NCBI RefSeq assembly: GCF_031583065.1
Contig: NZ_CP134053.1
Span: forward strand, 930,001-994,000
Reading direction: 5' to 3'
DNA length: 64,000 nucleotides
Origin: Streptomyces sp. CGMCC 4.7035
GTDB taxonomy: Bacteria > Actinomycetota > Actinomycetes > Streptomycetales > Streptomycetaceae
The notes beneath the pieces are model-generated. The model was not told the DNA's origin. It saw nothing but the letters and a program-made list of their open reading frames with translations, and did not search any database. The position numbers were made by a program, and so were the translations under genes. The stretch's first letter is position 1. Each line of letters opens with the position of its first letter. Positions 25,930 through 35,873 of this stretch are shown piece after piece.

Positions 25930-26541
25930 ATGACATCCGTCCTCGTCTGCGACGACTCCCCGCTTGCCCGAGAGGCGCTCCGCCGCGCGGTGGCGACCGT
26001 GCCCGGCGTCGAGCGCGTGACGACGGCGGCCAACGGCGAGGAAGTCCTCCGCCGCTGGGGGGCCGACCGCTCGGACCTGATTCTGATGGACGTACGCATG
26101 CCCGGTCTGGGCGGCGTCGAGACGGTCCGGCGGCTGCTGTCCGCCGACCCCGGTGCACGCATCATCATGCTCACCGTCGCCGAGGACCTCGACGGGGTGG
26201 CGCTCGCGGTCGCCGCCGGCGCGCGTGGCTATCTGCACAAGGACGCCTCGCGCGCGGAGCTGCGGGCGACCGTCACGCAGGCGCTCGCCGACCCGACCTG
26301 GCGGCTCGCGCCACGACGGCTGCGCTCGGCCGAGATGGGTGCCGCGCCGACGCTCACCGCCCGCGAGATCCAAGTTCTCGAGGGCATGAGCCACGGCCGC
26401 TCCAACGCGGAGATCGGTCGCGAGCTCTTCCTCTCCGAGGACACCGTGAAGACGCACGCCCGTCGGCTGTTCAAGAAGCTCGGCGCCTCCGACCGCGCGC
26501 ACGCGGTGGCGCTCGGCTTCCGTTGGGGCCTGGTCCGCTAA
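25930..26541 (+). CDS. bldM: Response regulator BldM
   Basis: 203 residues, identical in length to BldM. Receiver domain (VLVCDD, Asp54 in [10 protein letters not shown], Lys in GYLHKDAS) and LuxR-type HTH ([21 protein letters not shown] ... [17 protein letters not shown]). BldM is known to act without phosphorylation, as a homodimer on early sporulation genes and as a BldM-WhiI heterodimer on late ones; no kinase gene is adjacent. ATG 25930. Expression depends on sigma BldN, consistent with the promoter upstream. Confidence 0.96.
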   Translation: MTSVLVCDDSPLAREALRRAVATVPGVERVTTAANGEEVLRRWGADRSDLILMDVRMPGLGGVETVRRLLSADPGARIIMLTVAEDLDGVALAVAAGARGYLHKDASRAELRATVTQALADPTWRLAPRRLRSAEMGAAPTLTAREIQVLEGMSHGRSNAEIGRELFLSEDTVKTHARRLFKKLGASDRAHAVALGFRWGLVR

Positions 26542-26870
26542 GTGGACCATCGCGGGGGTACGCGGATCCCCGCCTGCCGCACGGTGGGCGGGGCGCGGCG
26601 ATCCCAGGGAAGTTCAGGCATGCCCCGAACGGCGCGGGACCGCACCCGCATGCCCCTGGAGTCGCTTGTCAACGAGGCCCGCCGGGCGCCCGCTGCTCGT
26701 TTCGCCGCGGATGCCGCATCCTTGGAGGTGTGGAGTTCCTCGGGGACGAGTCGATCGAGCGGGAGGGGAGGGCGCAGGAGATGAGTTCCGGCGCACCTGC
26801 TCATAACGCTTCGGTGCACAACTACGGACGCGGTGCCACGGACCGGACCACGCCAAGGCACCATGGACCG
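26542..26870. other. 329-bp gap between bldM and shbA
   Basis: A weak GCGGGG/CCCCGC hairpin at 26552-26573 may end bldM transcription. An in-frame ATG at 26781, directly after AGGAG, could extend the sigma factor by 30 residues ([21 protein letters not shown] sequence). No other gene or recognisable site. Confidence 0.4.
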
Positions 26871-27446
26871 ATGCGCGACGACGGGACAACGGTGATCGGT
26901 GCGCTCGTCCATCGCGCCGTCGACGGCGACGAGCAGGCGACACACGACCTGCTCGCCCGCGTTCACCCTCTGGCCCTGCGCTACTGCCGTACGCGCCTGT
27001 CCAGACTGCCCGGCGACGCCCGGCACTTCGTCGAGGACCTGGCCCAGGAGGTCTGCGTCGCGGTGCTCCTCGCGCTGCCGCGCTACAAGGACACCGGGCG
27101 CCCCTTCGAGGCGTTCGTCTTCGCCATCGCGGCGCACAAGGTCGCGGACCTGCAACGGGCCGCGATGCGTCATCCGGGCTCGACGGCGGTCCCGTCGGAC
27201 GAGATGCCGGAACGCCCGGACGACTCGCTGGGCCCCGAGGAGCGGGCGCTGCTGAGCAGCGACGCCGAGTGGGCCAAGAAACTCCTGGCCAACCTCCCCG
27301 AGAACCAGCGCGAGCTGCTGCTGCTGCGGATCGCGGTGGGCTTGACGGCCGAGGAAACGGGCCAGATGTTGGGAATGTCACCAGGAGCGGTGAGGGTGGC
27401 GCAACACAGGGCGCTGAGCAGGCTGCGGGCGCTCGCGGAACAGTAG
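26871..27446 (+). CDS. shbA: Sigma factor ShbA
   Basis: 191 residues, ECF-type sigma factor with region 2 ([32 protein letters not shown]) and region 4 ([33 protein letters not shown]). It is placed between bldM and guaB, as is the S. coelicolor orthologue SCO4769. The S. griseus orthologue ShbA drives transcription of hrdB, the principal sigma factor gene, so it governs growth-wide transcription. Start ATG 26871 ([20 protein letters not shown]); the longer start at 26781 cannot be excluded. Confidence 0.85.
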   Translation: MRDDGTTVIGALVHRAVDGDEQATHDLLARVHPLALRYCRTRLSRLPGDARHFVEDLAQEVCVAVLLALPRYKDTGRPFEAFVFAIAAHKVADLQRAAMRHPGSTAVPSDEMPERPDDSLGPEERALLSSDAEWAKKLLANLPENQRELLLLRIAVGLTAEETGQMLGMSPGAVRVAQHRALSRLRALAEQ

Positions 27447-27501
27447 GGCTGTCCCTTTTTTTCGCCGCAACGGTGACCAGCCAGGACGGCGCAGTCTGGG
27501 G

Positions 27502-27536
27502 GCCCCTCCCACGCCTTTCAAGGCAGTGGGGGAGGT
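27502..27536 (+). other. Strong hairpin downstream of shbA
   Basis: CCCCTCCCACGCCTT, TC loop, AAGGCAGTGGGGGAGG: a long stem with one bulge and no U-run. Similar CCTCCCA...TGGGGGAGG hairpins are common between Streptomyces genes. Possible terminator of shbA. Confidence 0.6.
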
Positions 27537-27643
27537 GCCGAACCCTGCTTGGCCCGTGCGGCACACGGCCTCCGGGCCCTACTTGAACAGGCAGGTCGCC
27601 GACTCCGTACGAACATACGAAGCCGGGCCGCCCCTAGAACCGT

Positions 27644-27669
27644 GGAATGAGAGACCCATGCTTCCCGTT
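27644..27669 (+). promoter_or_regulatory. SigR-type promoter of guaB
   Basis: GGAAT (27644-27648), exactly 18 nt, GTT (27667-27669): the consensus of the thiol-oxidative-stress sigma factor SigR. It is about 45 bp before the guaB ATG. A CCATGCT/AGCATGG 7-bp hairpin (27656-27676) overlaps it. Confidence 0.65.
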
Positions 27670-27671
27670 AG

Positions 27672-29242
<1,571 letters not shown>

Positions 29243-29280
29243 GTCTGAGGCGCGCAGAGCAGGTCTGCAGAGCATGTCTG

Positions 29281-29311
29281 AGGGCGCCCCCGGAGCTTCC
29301 GGGGGCGCCCT
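29281..29311 (+). terminator. Terminator after guaB
   Basis: Perfect 14-bp stem AGGGCGCCCCCGGA / GCT loop / reverse complement, followed by TCGACG. Strong GC stem without a U-run, typical of high-GC actinobacteria. Confidence 0.8.
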
Positions 29312-29437
29312 CGACGTACGTTCGAGGCGTGCCCGCCGGACGTTTCAGGCGGCCCTGTCGTACGTCCGGGGCAGCCGGTGTCGCACCCGTCGGCGATACT
29401 GGAAGACGCTGAAACGCATCAGGGAAAGGCCACAGAC

Positions 29438-30562
29438 GTGACTGAGATCGAGATCGGGCGCGGCAAGCGCGGCCGCCGGGCGTACGCCTTCGACGACATC
29501 GCCGTCGTCCCCAGCCGCCGTACGCGGGACCCGAAGGAGGTCTCGATCGCCTGGCAGATCGACGCCTACCGCTTCGAGCTGCCCTTCCTGGCCGCCCCCA
29601 TGGACTCGGTCGTCTCCCCGGCCACCGCGATCCGTATCGGCGAGCTCGGCGGCCTCGGCGTGCTGAACCTCGAAGGCCTGTGGACGCGGTACGAGGACCC
29701 GCAGCCGCTTCTCGACGAGATCGTCGGGCTGCCCGTCGAGTCCGCCACCCGTCGCCTCCAGGAGATCTACGCGGCTCCCATCAAGGAGGAGCTGATCGGG
29801 CAGCGCATCAAGGAGGTGCGCGACGCGGGCGTGGTCACCGCGGCCGCGCTCTCCCCGCAGCGCACGGCCCAGTTCTCCAAGGCGGTCGTCGACGCGGGCG
29901 TGGACATCTTCGTCATCCGCGGTACGACGGTGTCGGCGGAGCACGTGTCGGGCGCGCACGAGCCGCTGAACCTGAAGCAGTTCATCTACGAGCTCGACGT
30001 CCCGGTGATCGTCGGTGGCTGCGCCACGTACACCGCGGCCCTGCACCTGATGCGCACCGGCGCGGCCGGCGTGCTGGTCGGCTTCGGCGGCGGCGCCGCG
30101 CACACCACGCGCAACGTGCTGGGCATCCAGGTCCCCATGGCCACGGCGGTCGCGGACGTGGCGGCGGCCCGCCGCGACTACATGGACGAGTCCGGCGGCC
30201 GGTACGTGCACGTGATCGCGGACGGTGGCGTCGGCTGGTCCGGCGACCTCCCCAAGGCCATCGCCTGCGGCGCCGACTCCGTCATGATGGGCTCCCCGCT
30301 GGCCCGCGCCACGGACGCGCCCGGCAAGGGCCACCACTGGGGCATGGAGGCCGTCAACGAGGAGCTGCCGCGCGGCAAGAAGGTCGACCTCGGCACGGTC
30401 GGCACGATCGAGGAGGTCCTCACGGGCCCGTCGCACACCCCGGACGGCTCGATGAACCTCTTCGGCGCCCTGCGCCGCGCCATGGCCACCACCGGCTACA
30501 GCGAGCTGAAGGAGTTCCAGCGGGTCGAGGTCACGGTGGCGGACTCGCAGCACCGGCGGTAG
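29438..30562 (+). CDS. guaB3: GuaB3-type IMP dehydrogenase family protein, catalytic Cys replaced
   Basis: 374 residues, IMPDH/GMPR TIM barrel without CBS domains (FDDIAVVPSRRTRDPKEVS, FLAAPMDSVVSP, IADGGVGWSGDLPKAIACGADSVMMGSPLA). The active-site loop reads GFGGGAAHTTR where GuaB next door has [11 protein letters not shown]: the catalytic cysteine is a histidine. Conventional IMPDH or GMPR chemistry via a thioimidate is therefore not expected. The function of actinobacterial GuaB3 is, to my knowledge, unknown. GTG 29438 follows AGGGAAAGG. It lies tandem to guaB with its own terminator in between. Confidence 0.9.
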   Translation: MTEIEIGRGKRGRRAYAFDDIAVVPSRRTRDPKEVSIAWQIDAYRFELPFLAAPMDSVVSPATAIRIGELGGLGVLNLEGLWTRYEDPQPLLDEIVGLPVESATRRLQEIYAAPIKEELIGQRIKEVRDAGVVTAAALSPQRTAQFSKAVVDAGVDIFVIRGTTVSAEHVSGAHEPLNLKQFIYELDVPVIVGGCATYTAALHLMRTGAAGVLVGFGGGAAHTTRNVLGIQVPMATAVADVAAARRDYMDESGGRYVHVIADGGVGWSGDLPKAIACGADSVMMGSPLARATDAPGKGHHWGMEAVNEELPRGKKVDLGTVGTIEEVLTGPSHTPDGSMNLFGALRRAMATTGYSELKEFQRVEVTVADSQHRR

Positions 30563-30576
30563 CCCGTACGGCATCG

Positions 30577-30605
30577 AGGGCCCGGACCTGCACGGTCCGG
30601 GCCCT
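30577..30605 (+). terminator. Terminator after guaB3
   Basis: AGGGCCCGGACC / TGCAC loop / GGTCCGGGCCCT, 12-bp perfect stem followed by TTTCG. Confidence 0.85.
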
Positions 30606-30736
30606 TTCGCGTGTTCACGTGGCCCTGGTGGGGCGCGTTTTACGGCGGAGGGCGCACGGTTGCGTTCGGGGCGAATGCGCGTCGGACGGCCGTGGTGAGG
30701 CGATAGTGTCCGTTTTCGGCGACCCAGTTCTCTGGG

Positions 30737-30842
30737 GCGCCCCCTTCCAAGGACATGGTTCCGGACCCCGGCCCTCGGGGCCCGGCCCGAGTTCCGACGT
30801 GCCGCTTACCGGGTCTCTGGGCGGCGTCGTGGAAGGGGGCGC
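30737..30842 (+). promoter_or_regulatory. Leader with an RBS-masking 12-bp inverted repeat
   Basis: GCGCCCCCTTCC at 30737-30748 is the exact reverse complement of GGAAGGGGGCGC at 30831-30842, which contains the Shine-Dalgarno of the 31-codon ORF starting at 30847. The pairing would hide the ribosome-binding site. A smaller CCCCG/CGGGG hairpin (30766-30780) lies in the loop. This looks like a translational switch. Confidence 0.5.
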
Positions 30843-30846
30843 GCCC

Positions 30847-30942
30847 ATGGGTCGTCACCGCAAGCCCACCCGCTGGGACCGGATCCGTCTTCGGATGGTG
30901 CAGTGCCGGAGGAGGTGGATCTTGCGGATTTTTGGCTGGTGA
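30847..30942 (+). CDS. Arg/Trp-rich micro-peptide (31 aa)
   Basis: MGRHRKPTRWDRIRL followed by a C-terminal half with Arg-Arg-Arg-Trp and ending in IFGW; 10 Arg and 3 Trp in 31 residues, so strongly cationic. ATG 30847 with SD GGAAGGGGG 7 nt upstream, which a perfect inverted repeat can mask. The 3' half of the ORF lies in a 160-bp tandem duplication; the second copy keeps the Arg/Trp pattern but has no start codon. No family recognised. Could be a real cationic peptide, a leader peptide or coincidence. Confidence 0.4.
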   Translation: MGRHRKPTRWDRIRLRMVQCRRRWILRIFGW

Positions 30943-31190
30943 GCGGCCGCCCCTATAGAGACTAGGGGCGGACACCCGTAAACCGGCCAGGAGCCCGCTG
31001 CAGTGACCCCTGCGGTGGGCTCCACCTTTTTGTACGGTACCGGATCCGCCGTCCGGCGGTCCGGTACCGAAGGTGGTGGATCCTGTGGATCCACTGACCG
31101 CGAGCGGCCGTCCCTACAAGCACTAGGGGCGGACACCCGTAACCCGTCAGAAGCCTGCCGCAGTACCCGCTGCAGTGGGCTCCACCTGCC
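30871..31190. repeat. 160-bp tandem duplication with two conserved hairpins per copy
   Basis: Copy A about 30871-31030, copy B about 31032-31190 (period 160-161 bp, roughly three quarters identical). Each contains hairpin 1 (A: CCGCCCCTA / 7 nt / TAGGGGCGG at 30947-30971; B: CCGTCCCTA / 7 nt / TAGGGGCGG, keeping pairing by a G-U) and hairpin 2 (A: 14-bp stem GGAGCCCGCTGCAG / CTGCGGTGGGCTCC with two G-U pairs, about 30990-31023; B: a weaker version at about 31148-31183). Conserved structure despite sequence drift suggests a functional RNA. It could also serve as terminator for the convergent gene ending at 31262. Confidence 0.7.
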
Positions 31191-31261
31191 GGAAAACGGT
31201 AGCCGTGCAGCCGCCCCGTACGCCACCAGCCCCAGAGGCTCAGCCACCCACGCGCCCCCCT

Positions 31262-32470
31262 TCACAACCGATGCGCCGCCCCCGTAGGCGTAGCCCCCCG
31301 CGTGTCCAGCAACAGCTGCGCCTTCACCGACAGCCCCTGGAGGTCGTACGTGCGGTGCTGCTGGAGCAGGATCGTCAGGTCGGCGTGGGCCGCCGCCTCG
31401 TAGAGGGAGTCCGCGCGCGGGATCGGGCGGTCCAGGACGCTCCAGGCGGGGACGTGCGGGTCGTGGTAGCTGACGGACGCGCCCAGCTCCATCAGGCGCA
31501 GCGCGATCTCGTGCGCGGGGGAGCCCTGCTGGTCGGCGAGGTCGGGCTTGTAGGTCACGCCGAGCAGCAGCACGCGTGCGCCGCGGGCCGACTTGCCGTG
31601 CTCGTTCAGGAGCGTGGCGGCGCGCTGGACGACGTACTGGGGCATGTTGCCGTTGACCTGCTGTGCGAGCTCGACCATGCGCAGGTTGCGGCCGGTCAGG
31701 CCTGCCAGGTCCTGGGGAACGGCGTGGCCGCCGACGCCGGGGCCGGGGCGGAAGGCCTGGAAGCCGAACGGCTTGGTCTCCGCGCAGCGGATGACGTCCC
31801 ACAGGTCGACGCCCAAGTCGTGGCACAGCACCGCCATCTCGTTGACCAGGGCGATGTTGACCTGCCGGTAGTTCGTCTCCAGGACCTGCACGGTCTCCGC
31901 CTCGCGCGGTCCACGCGCGCGTACCACCTTGTCGGTGAGGCGCCCGTAGAAGGTGGCGGCCGACTCGGTGCAGGCGGGGGTGAGACCGCCGATGACCTTG
32001 GGGGTGTTGGCGGCCGCGAAGGCGCGGTTGCCGGGGTCGACGCGGCTCGGCGAGTACGCGAGGTGGAAGTCGCGGCCGGCGCGCAGACGGGAGCCCTCTT
32101 CGAGGAGCGGCCGCAGGAACGTCTCCGTGGTGCCGGGCGGCACCGGCGACTCCAGGATCACGGTGGTGTGCGGGCGCAGCCGTTCGGCGAGGGTGCGGGC
32201 GGCCGCCTCCACCTGGGTGAGGTCGAGCGTGCCGTCGGCACCCCGCGGAGTGGGGGCGCAGATGACGGCGGTGCGGACACGGCCGAGTTCGGCGGGGCTG
32301 GTGATCGGCCGGAAACCGCCCGCGAGCATCCGGCGCAGTTCGGCGGCGGTGAGGGGACCGGCCTCGGGCCCCGTCCTGTACCCGATCGTGGGGATGCCGG
32401 CGGCGACGGCGGCCTGGGCCAGGGGCAGGCCGAGGTGACCGAGTCCGATGACGGCGAGATCTGCGGGCAT
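31262..32470 (-). CDS. UDP-glucose/GDP-mannose dehydrogenase family protein, catalytic Cys missing
   Basis: 402 residues with all three domains: Rossmann AVIGLGHLGLPLAQ, central VLETNYRQVNIALVNEMA and C-terminal LLLGVTYKPDLADQQGSPA. The nucleophile region reads PGPGVGGHAVPQD where active members have GGHCxPxD, so the catalytic cysteine is alanine; the SPERV block is SPSRV, losing a conserved Glu. Oxidation of a UDP-sugar to the uronic acid should not be possible by the known mechanism. ATG 32470 (MPADLAVIGLGHLG). Transcribed away from glpD. Confidence 0.85.
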   Translation of the reverse strand: MPADLAVIGLGHLGLPLAQAAVAAGIPTIGYRTGPEAGPLTAAELRRMLAGGFRPITSPAELGRVRTAVICAPTPRGADGTLDLTQVEAAARTLAERLRPHTTVILESPVPPGTTETFLRPLLEEGSRLRAGRDFHLAYSPSRVDPGNRAFAAANTPKVIGGLTPACTESAATFYGRLTDKVVRARGPREAETVQVLETNYRQVNIALVNEMAVLCHDLGVDLWDVIRCAETKPFGFQAFRPGPGVGGHAVPQDLAGLTGRNLRMVELAQQVNGNMPQYVVQRAATLLNEHGKSARGARVLLLGVTYKPDLADQQGSPAHEIALRLMELGASVSYHDPHVPAWSVLDRPIPRADSLYEAAAHADLTILLQQHRTYDLQGLSVKAQLLLDTRGATPTGAAHRL

Positions 32471-32740
32471 GGCGTGGGGCCGGTCCTTCCCGATAGCTGA
32501 GGGGGGACAGGTGCGCAAGCCGTGTGGACAGAATGAGCGAGCGCAATGTCAGACTAGGGGTAAATATGACCGATTTGCGGGATTGACTCGGCGAGTTTTC
32601 CGGTGTGTTGTCCACAGGCTGCGGGCGCGTGGTGGCTGAAGTCGGGCATCCCGGTCAGACTTTGGGCATGGGGGATATGAGCCGGGCCCCGGGTCCTGCC
32701 TGACGGGTGTGGCCAGCGCGACGAGTAGCGGGAGGCAGCG

Positions 32741-34447
32741 GTGAGGACAGGGACACTGGGGCCGGCGCAGCGCGCCGCGTCACTGGCGGGAATGGCCGAG
32801 CGCGAGCTGGACGTGCTGGTCGTGGGCGCGGGTGTGGTCGGCGCGGGCACCGCACTGGACGCCGTCACACGCGGTCTGTCCACGGGCCTGGTCGAGGCGC
32901 GTGACTGGGCCTCGGGCACCTCCAGCAGGTCCAGCAAGCTGATACACGGCGGGCTGCGCTACCTGGAGATGCTCGACTTCGCGCTCGTGCGCGAGGCGCT
33001 GAAGGAGCGCGGGCTGCTGCTGGAGCGCCTGGCGCCCCATCTCGTGAAGCCGGTCCCGTTCCTGTATCCGCTGCAGCACAAGGGCTGGGAGCGGCTGTAC
33101 GCGGGCTCGGGCGTCGCGCTCTACGACGCCATGTCGATGGCCCGCGGCCGTGGCCGCGGCCTGCCGTTGCACCGTCACCTGAGCCGCCGTCATGCCCTGC
33201 GGGTCGCGCCCTGCCTGCAGAAGGACGCGCTGGTCGGCGCGTTGCAGTACTACGACGCGCAGATGGACGACGCCCGCTATGTGGCCACTTTGGTGCGCAC
33301 CGCCGCGTGGTACGGAGCGAAGGTCGCCAACCGTGCCCGTGTGACCGGCTTCCTGCGCGAGGGCGAGCGGGTGGTCGGCGCGAGGGTGCAGGACGTGGAG
33401 GGGGGCGGGGAGTACGAGATCCGCGCCCAGCAGGTCGTCAACGCGACGGGGGTGTGGACCGACGACACCCAGGCGATGGTGGGCGAGCGGGGCCAGTTCC
33501 ACGTGCGGGCGTCCAAGGGCATCCACCTGGTCGTGCCGAAGGACCGGATCAACTCGACGACGGGCCTGATCCTGCGGACCGAGAAGTCCGTCCTCTTTGT
33601 CATCCCCTGGGGCAGGCACTGGATCATCGGGACGACCGACACCGACTGGAGCCTCGACAAGGCACACCCGGCCGCCTCCAGCGCGGACATCGACTATCTG
33701 CTGGAGCATGTGAACTCCGTTCTGGCGGTGCCGCTCACGCGCGACGACGTGGAGGGTGTGTACGCGGGCCTCAGGCCGCTGCTCGCCGGGGAGTCGGACG
33801 CCACCAGCAAGCTTTCCCGCGAGCACACCGTGGCGCATCCGGTGCCCGGTCTCGTGGTCGTGGCCGGCGGCAAGTACACGACGTACCGGGTGATGGCCAA
33901 GGACGCCGTCGACGAGGCGGTGCACGGGCTCGACCGGCGCGTCGCCGACTGCGTCACCGAGGACGTCCCGCTGCTGGGCGCCGAGGGGTACCGGGCGCTG
34001 TGGAACGCCCGGGCGGGCATAGCGGCGCGCACCGGGCTGCACGTGGTCCGGGTGGAACACCTGCTCAACCGTTACGGCTCGCTGGCGGAGGAAGTACTCG
34101 ACCTGATCACGGCCGATCCGACGCTTGGCGAACCGCTCCAGGCGGCCGACGACTATCTGCGGGCGGAGGTCGTCTACGCCGCTTCGCACGAGGGCGCGCG
34201 GCACCTGGACGATGTGCTGACACGGCGGACGCGCATCTCGATCGAGACCTTTGACCGTGGCGCGCGCACCGCCCGGGAGGCGGCCGAGCTGATGGCGCCG
34301 GTGCTCGGATGGGACAAGGGCCAGATCGAGCGCGAGGTCGAGCACTACGAGAAGCGGGTGGAGGCGGAGCGGGAGTCGCAGCGCCAGCCCGACGATCTGA
34401 CGGCGGACGCGGCGAGGCTGGGGGCGCCGGACATAGTGCCGCTGTAG
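32741..34447 (+). CDS. glpD: Glycerol-3-phosphate dehydrogenase
   Basis: FAD enzyme oxidising sn-glycerol-3-phosphate to DHAP and feeding electrons to the respiratory chain. 568 residues. FAD-binding DVLVVGAGVVGAGTALDA, SSRSSKLIHGGLRYLE, IPWGRHWIIGTTDTDW and a C-terminal helical domain. GTG 32741 follows GGGAGG; homology begins around residue 20, so a shorter start is possible. No glpF or glpK adjacent. Peripheral membrane enzyme. Confidence 0.95.
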   Translation: MRTGTLGPAQRAASLAGMAERELDVLVVGAGVVGAGTALDAVTRGLSTGLVEARDWASGTSSRSSKLIHGGLRYLEMLDFALVREALKERGLLLERLAPHLVKPVPFLYPLQHKGWERLYAGSGVALYDAMSMARGRGRGLPLHRHLSRRHALRVAPCLQKDALVGALQYYDAQMDDARYVATLVRTAAWYGAKVANRARVTGFLREGERVVGARVQDVEGGGEYEIRAQQVVNATGVWTDDTQAMVGERGQFHVRASKGIHLVVPKDRINSTTGLILRTEKSVLFVIPWGRHWIIGTTDTDWSLDKAHPAASSADIDYLLEHVNSVLAVPLTRDDVEGVYAGLRPLLAGESDATSKLSREHTVAHPVPGLVVVAGGKYTTYRVMAKDAVDEAVHGLDRRVADCVTEDVPLLGAEGYRALWNARAGIAARTGLHVVRVEHLLNRYGSLAEEVLDLITADPTLGEPLQAADDYLRAEVVYAASHEGARHLDDVLTRRTRISIETFDRGARTAREAAELMAPVLGWDKGQIEREVEHYEKRVEAERESQRQPDDLTADAARLGAPDIVPL

Positions 34448-34543
34448 GCGAGCAGCGGTCGAGGACACGCGGCGCCCGACGCCTCCCGGGGATCACCCGA
34501 ACGAGTGGTGCAATCCGGGATCTCCGTTCGGAACCGGCTCGTT

Positions 34544-35596
34544 CTAGGAGGTGCGGGGGCAGAACTCGGCCGTGAGCAGGTCCCGTTCGAGGCCGGAGTC
34601 TGCGAGCCCGTCCGTGTTCACACGGAAGGTGAGGACACGTCGGCCGTCCACGGTGGCTGCGGTGCGCACGTAGCTGCCGGATATCCGGCCGTTGTGCCCC
34701 CACACCGTGGTGCCGCACGGAAGCTTCACGGGGTAAAGCCCCATGCCGTACGTGCCATGTGCGGCCCGGGTGTTGAGCATCTCGCGCAGCCGGCGCGGGG
34801 GCAGCAGCTCGCCGCCCAGCAGTGCCGCGTAGAAGCGGTCCAGATCGGCGAGCGTGGTCACCAGCTCACCCGCCGCGCCGGCCACGCGCGGGTCGAGCTC
34901 GGTGACGTCGGAGCCGTCGGCGGCGTAGGCGCGGCCGTGGGGCGAGGGGAGCGTGGTGCGGGTGCCCGGGAAGGACGTGCCCGTCAGACGGAGAGGAGTG
35001 ATGATGCGCCGCTCGGCCTCGACGGCGTACGAGTGGCCGGTGACCTGCTGGACGACCATGCCGAGCACAACGTAGTTGGTGTTGGAGTACGAGAAGCGGC
35101 CGCGAGCGGTCGGAGGGTGGGTGAGTGCGATGCGTACGGCTTGAAGCGGCGTCACGGGGACAATGCCCTTGGTGGCCGCCGTGAAGTCGGCCAGCCCGCT
35201 GGTGTGTGTGAGCAGGGAGCGCAGGGTCAGCGCGCGACCGTCGTTGCCCGCGCCGCGCACCAGCCCCGGCAGATGGTCCTCCACGGAGTCCGACAGGGAC
35301 AGCCGGTGCTCGGCGGCCAGTTGCAGCACAACCGTCGCGATGAAGGTCTTGGTGATGCTGCCGGCGCGGAAGCGGTCGGCGAGGGCGATGCCATGACCGG
35401 CACGCGCGGAGTGCGAGCCCGTCTCCTCACGGGCCAGCAGCGCGGCGGCGGGGGCCCCGCCCCGGGTGACGAGCAGCGGGAGCACGGTGTCCGTCGCCGT
35501 GGCCGTGGGGGCCTGGGAGCCGCCGGGGGCCAGTCCGAGCAGGGCCAGGGACACCATCACGGCCCGTAGGGTCCGGGGTGTCCGGCGCAGCAGCAT
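34544..35596 (-). CDS. Secreted serine hydrolase (beta-lactamase/D-Ala-D-Ala carboxypeptidase class C type)
   Basis: 350 residues with an N-terminal signal (VMVSLALLGLAPGGSQA). Penicillin-binding fold motifs: SITK (SxxK nucleophile), YSN (YxN) and GHNG (HxG). LTLRSLLTHTSGLADF is characteristic of the class C/EstB/DD-peptidase family. It may trim D-Ala-D-Ala or act as an esterase. ATG 35596 with AAGGA about 10 nt upstream. Divergent from the kinase cluster, which has cell-envelope sensor-like domains. Confidence 0.9.
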   Translation of the reverse strand: MLLRRTPRTLRAVMVSLALLGLAPGGSQAPTATATDTVLPLLVTRGGAPAAALLAREETGSHSARAGHGIALADRFRAGSITKTFIATVVLQLAAEHRLSLSDSVEDHLPGLVRGAGNDGRALTLRSLLTHTSGLADFTAATKGIVPVTPLQAVRIALTHPPTARGRFSYSNTNYVVLGMVVQQVTGHSYAVEAERRIITPLRLTGTSFPGTRTTLPSPHGRAYAADGSDVTELDPRVAGAAGELVTTLADLDRFYAALLGGELLPPRRLREMLNTRAAHGTYGMGLYPVKLPCGTTVWGHNGRISGSYVRTAATVDGRRVLTFRVNTDGLADSGLERDLLTAEFCPRTS

Positions 35597-35873
35597 CGGA
35601 GTCCTTCCTTGTCGCGGCCCATCATGGGGGACGGCTCGACGAAGGGGTCGGGCGGGGTCGCGCGCGACCGGCTCCGGCAGCGGGGCGGGGCGCGACAACG
35701 GCGCATGCCCGGGTGCGATGGCGCACGCCCGGGCCCCGGCGCCACCGGGTCCGCCGCGTGAAGCGCCCTCAGGCGTGGGCCGAGCAGCCGAATCAGGGGC
35801 ACCCTGGGCGTTGGGCGGTCCGTGCGTGAGGGACAATGAAGGCTCTGTCAGGGCGGGTTGCATGAGGGGACGC

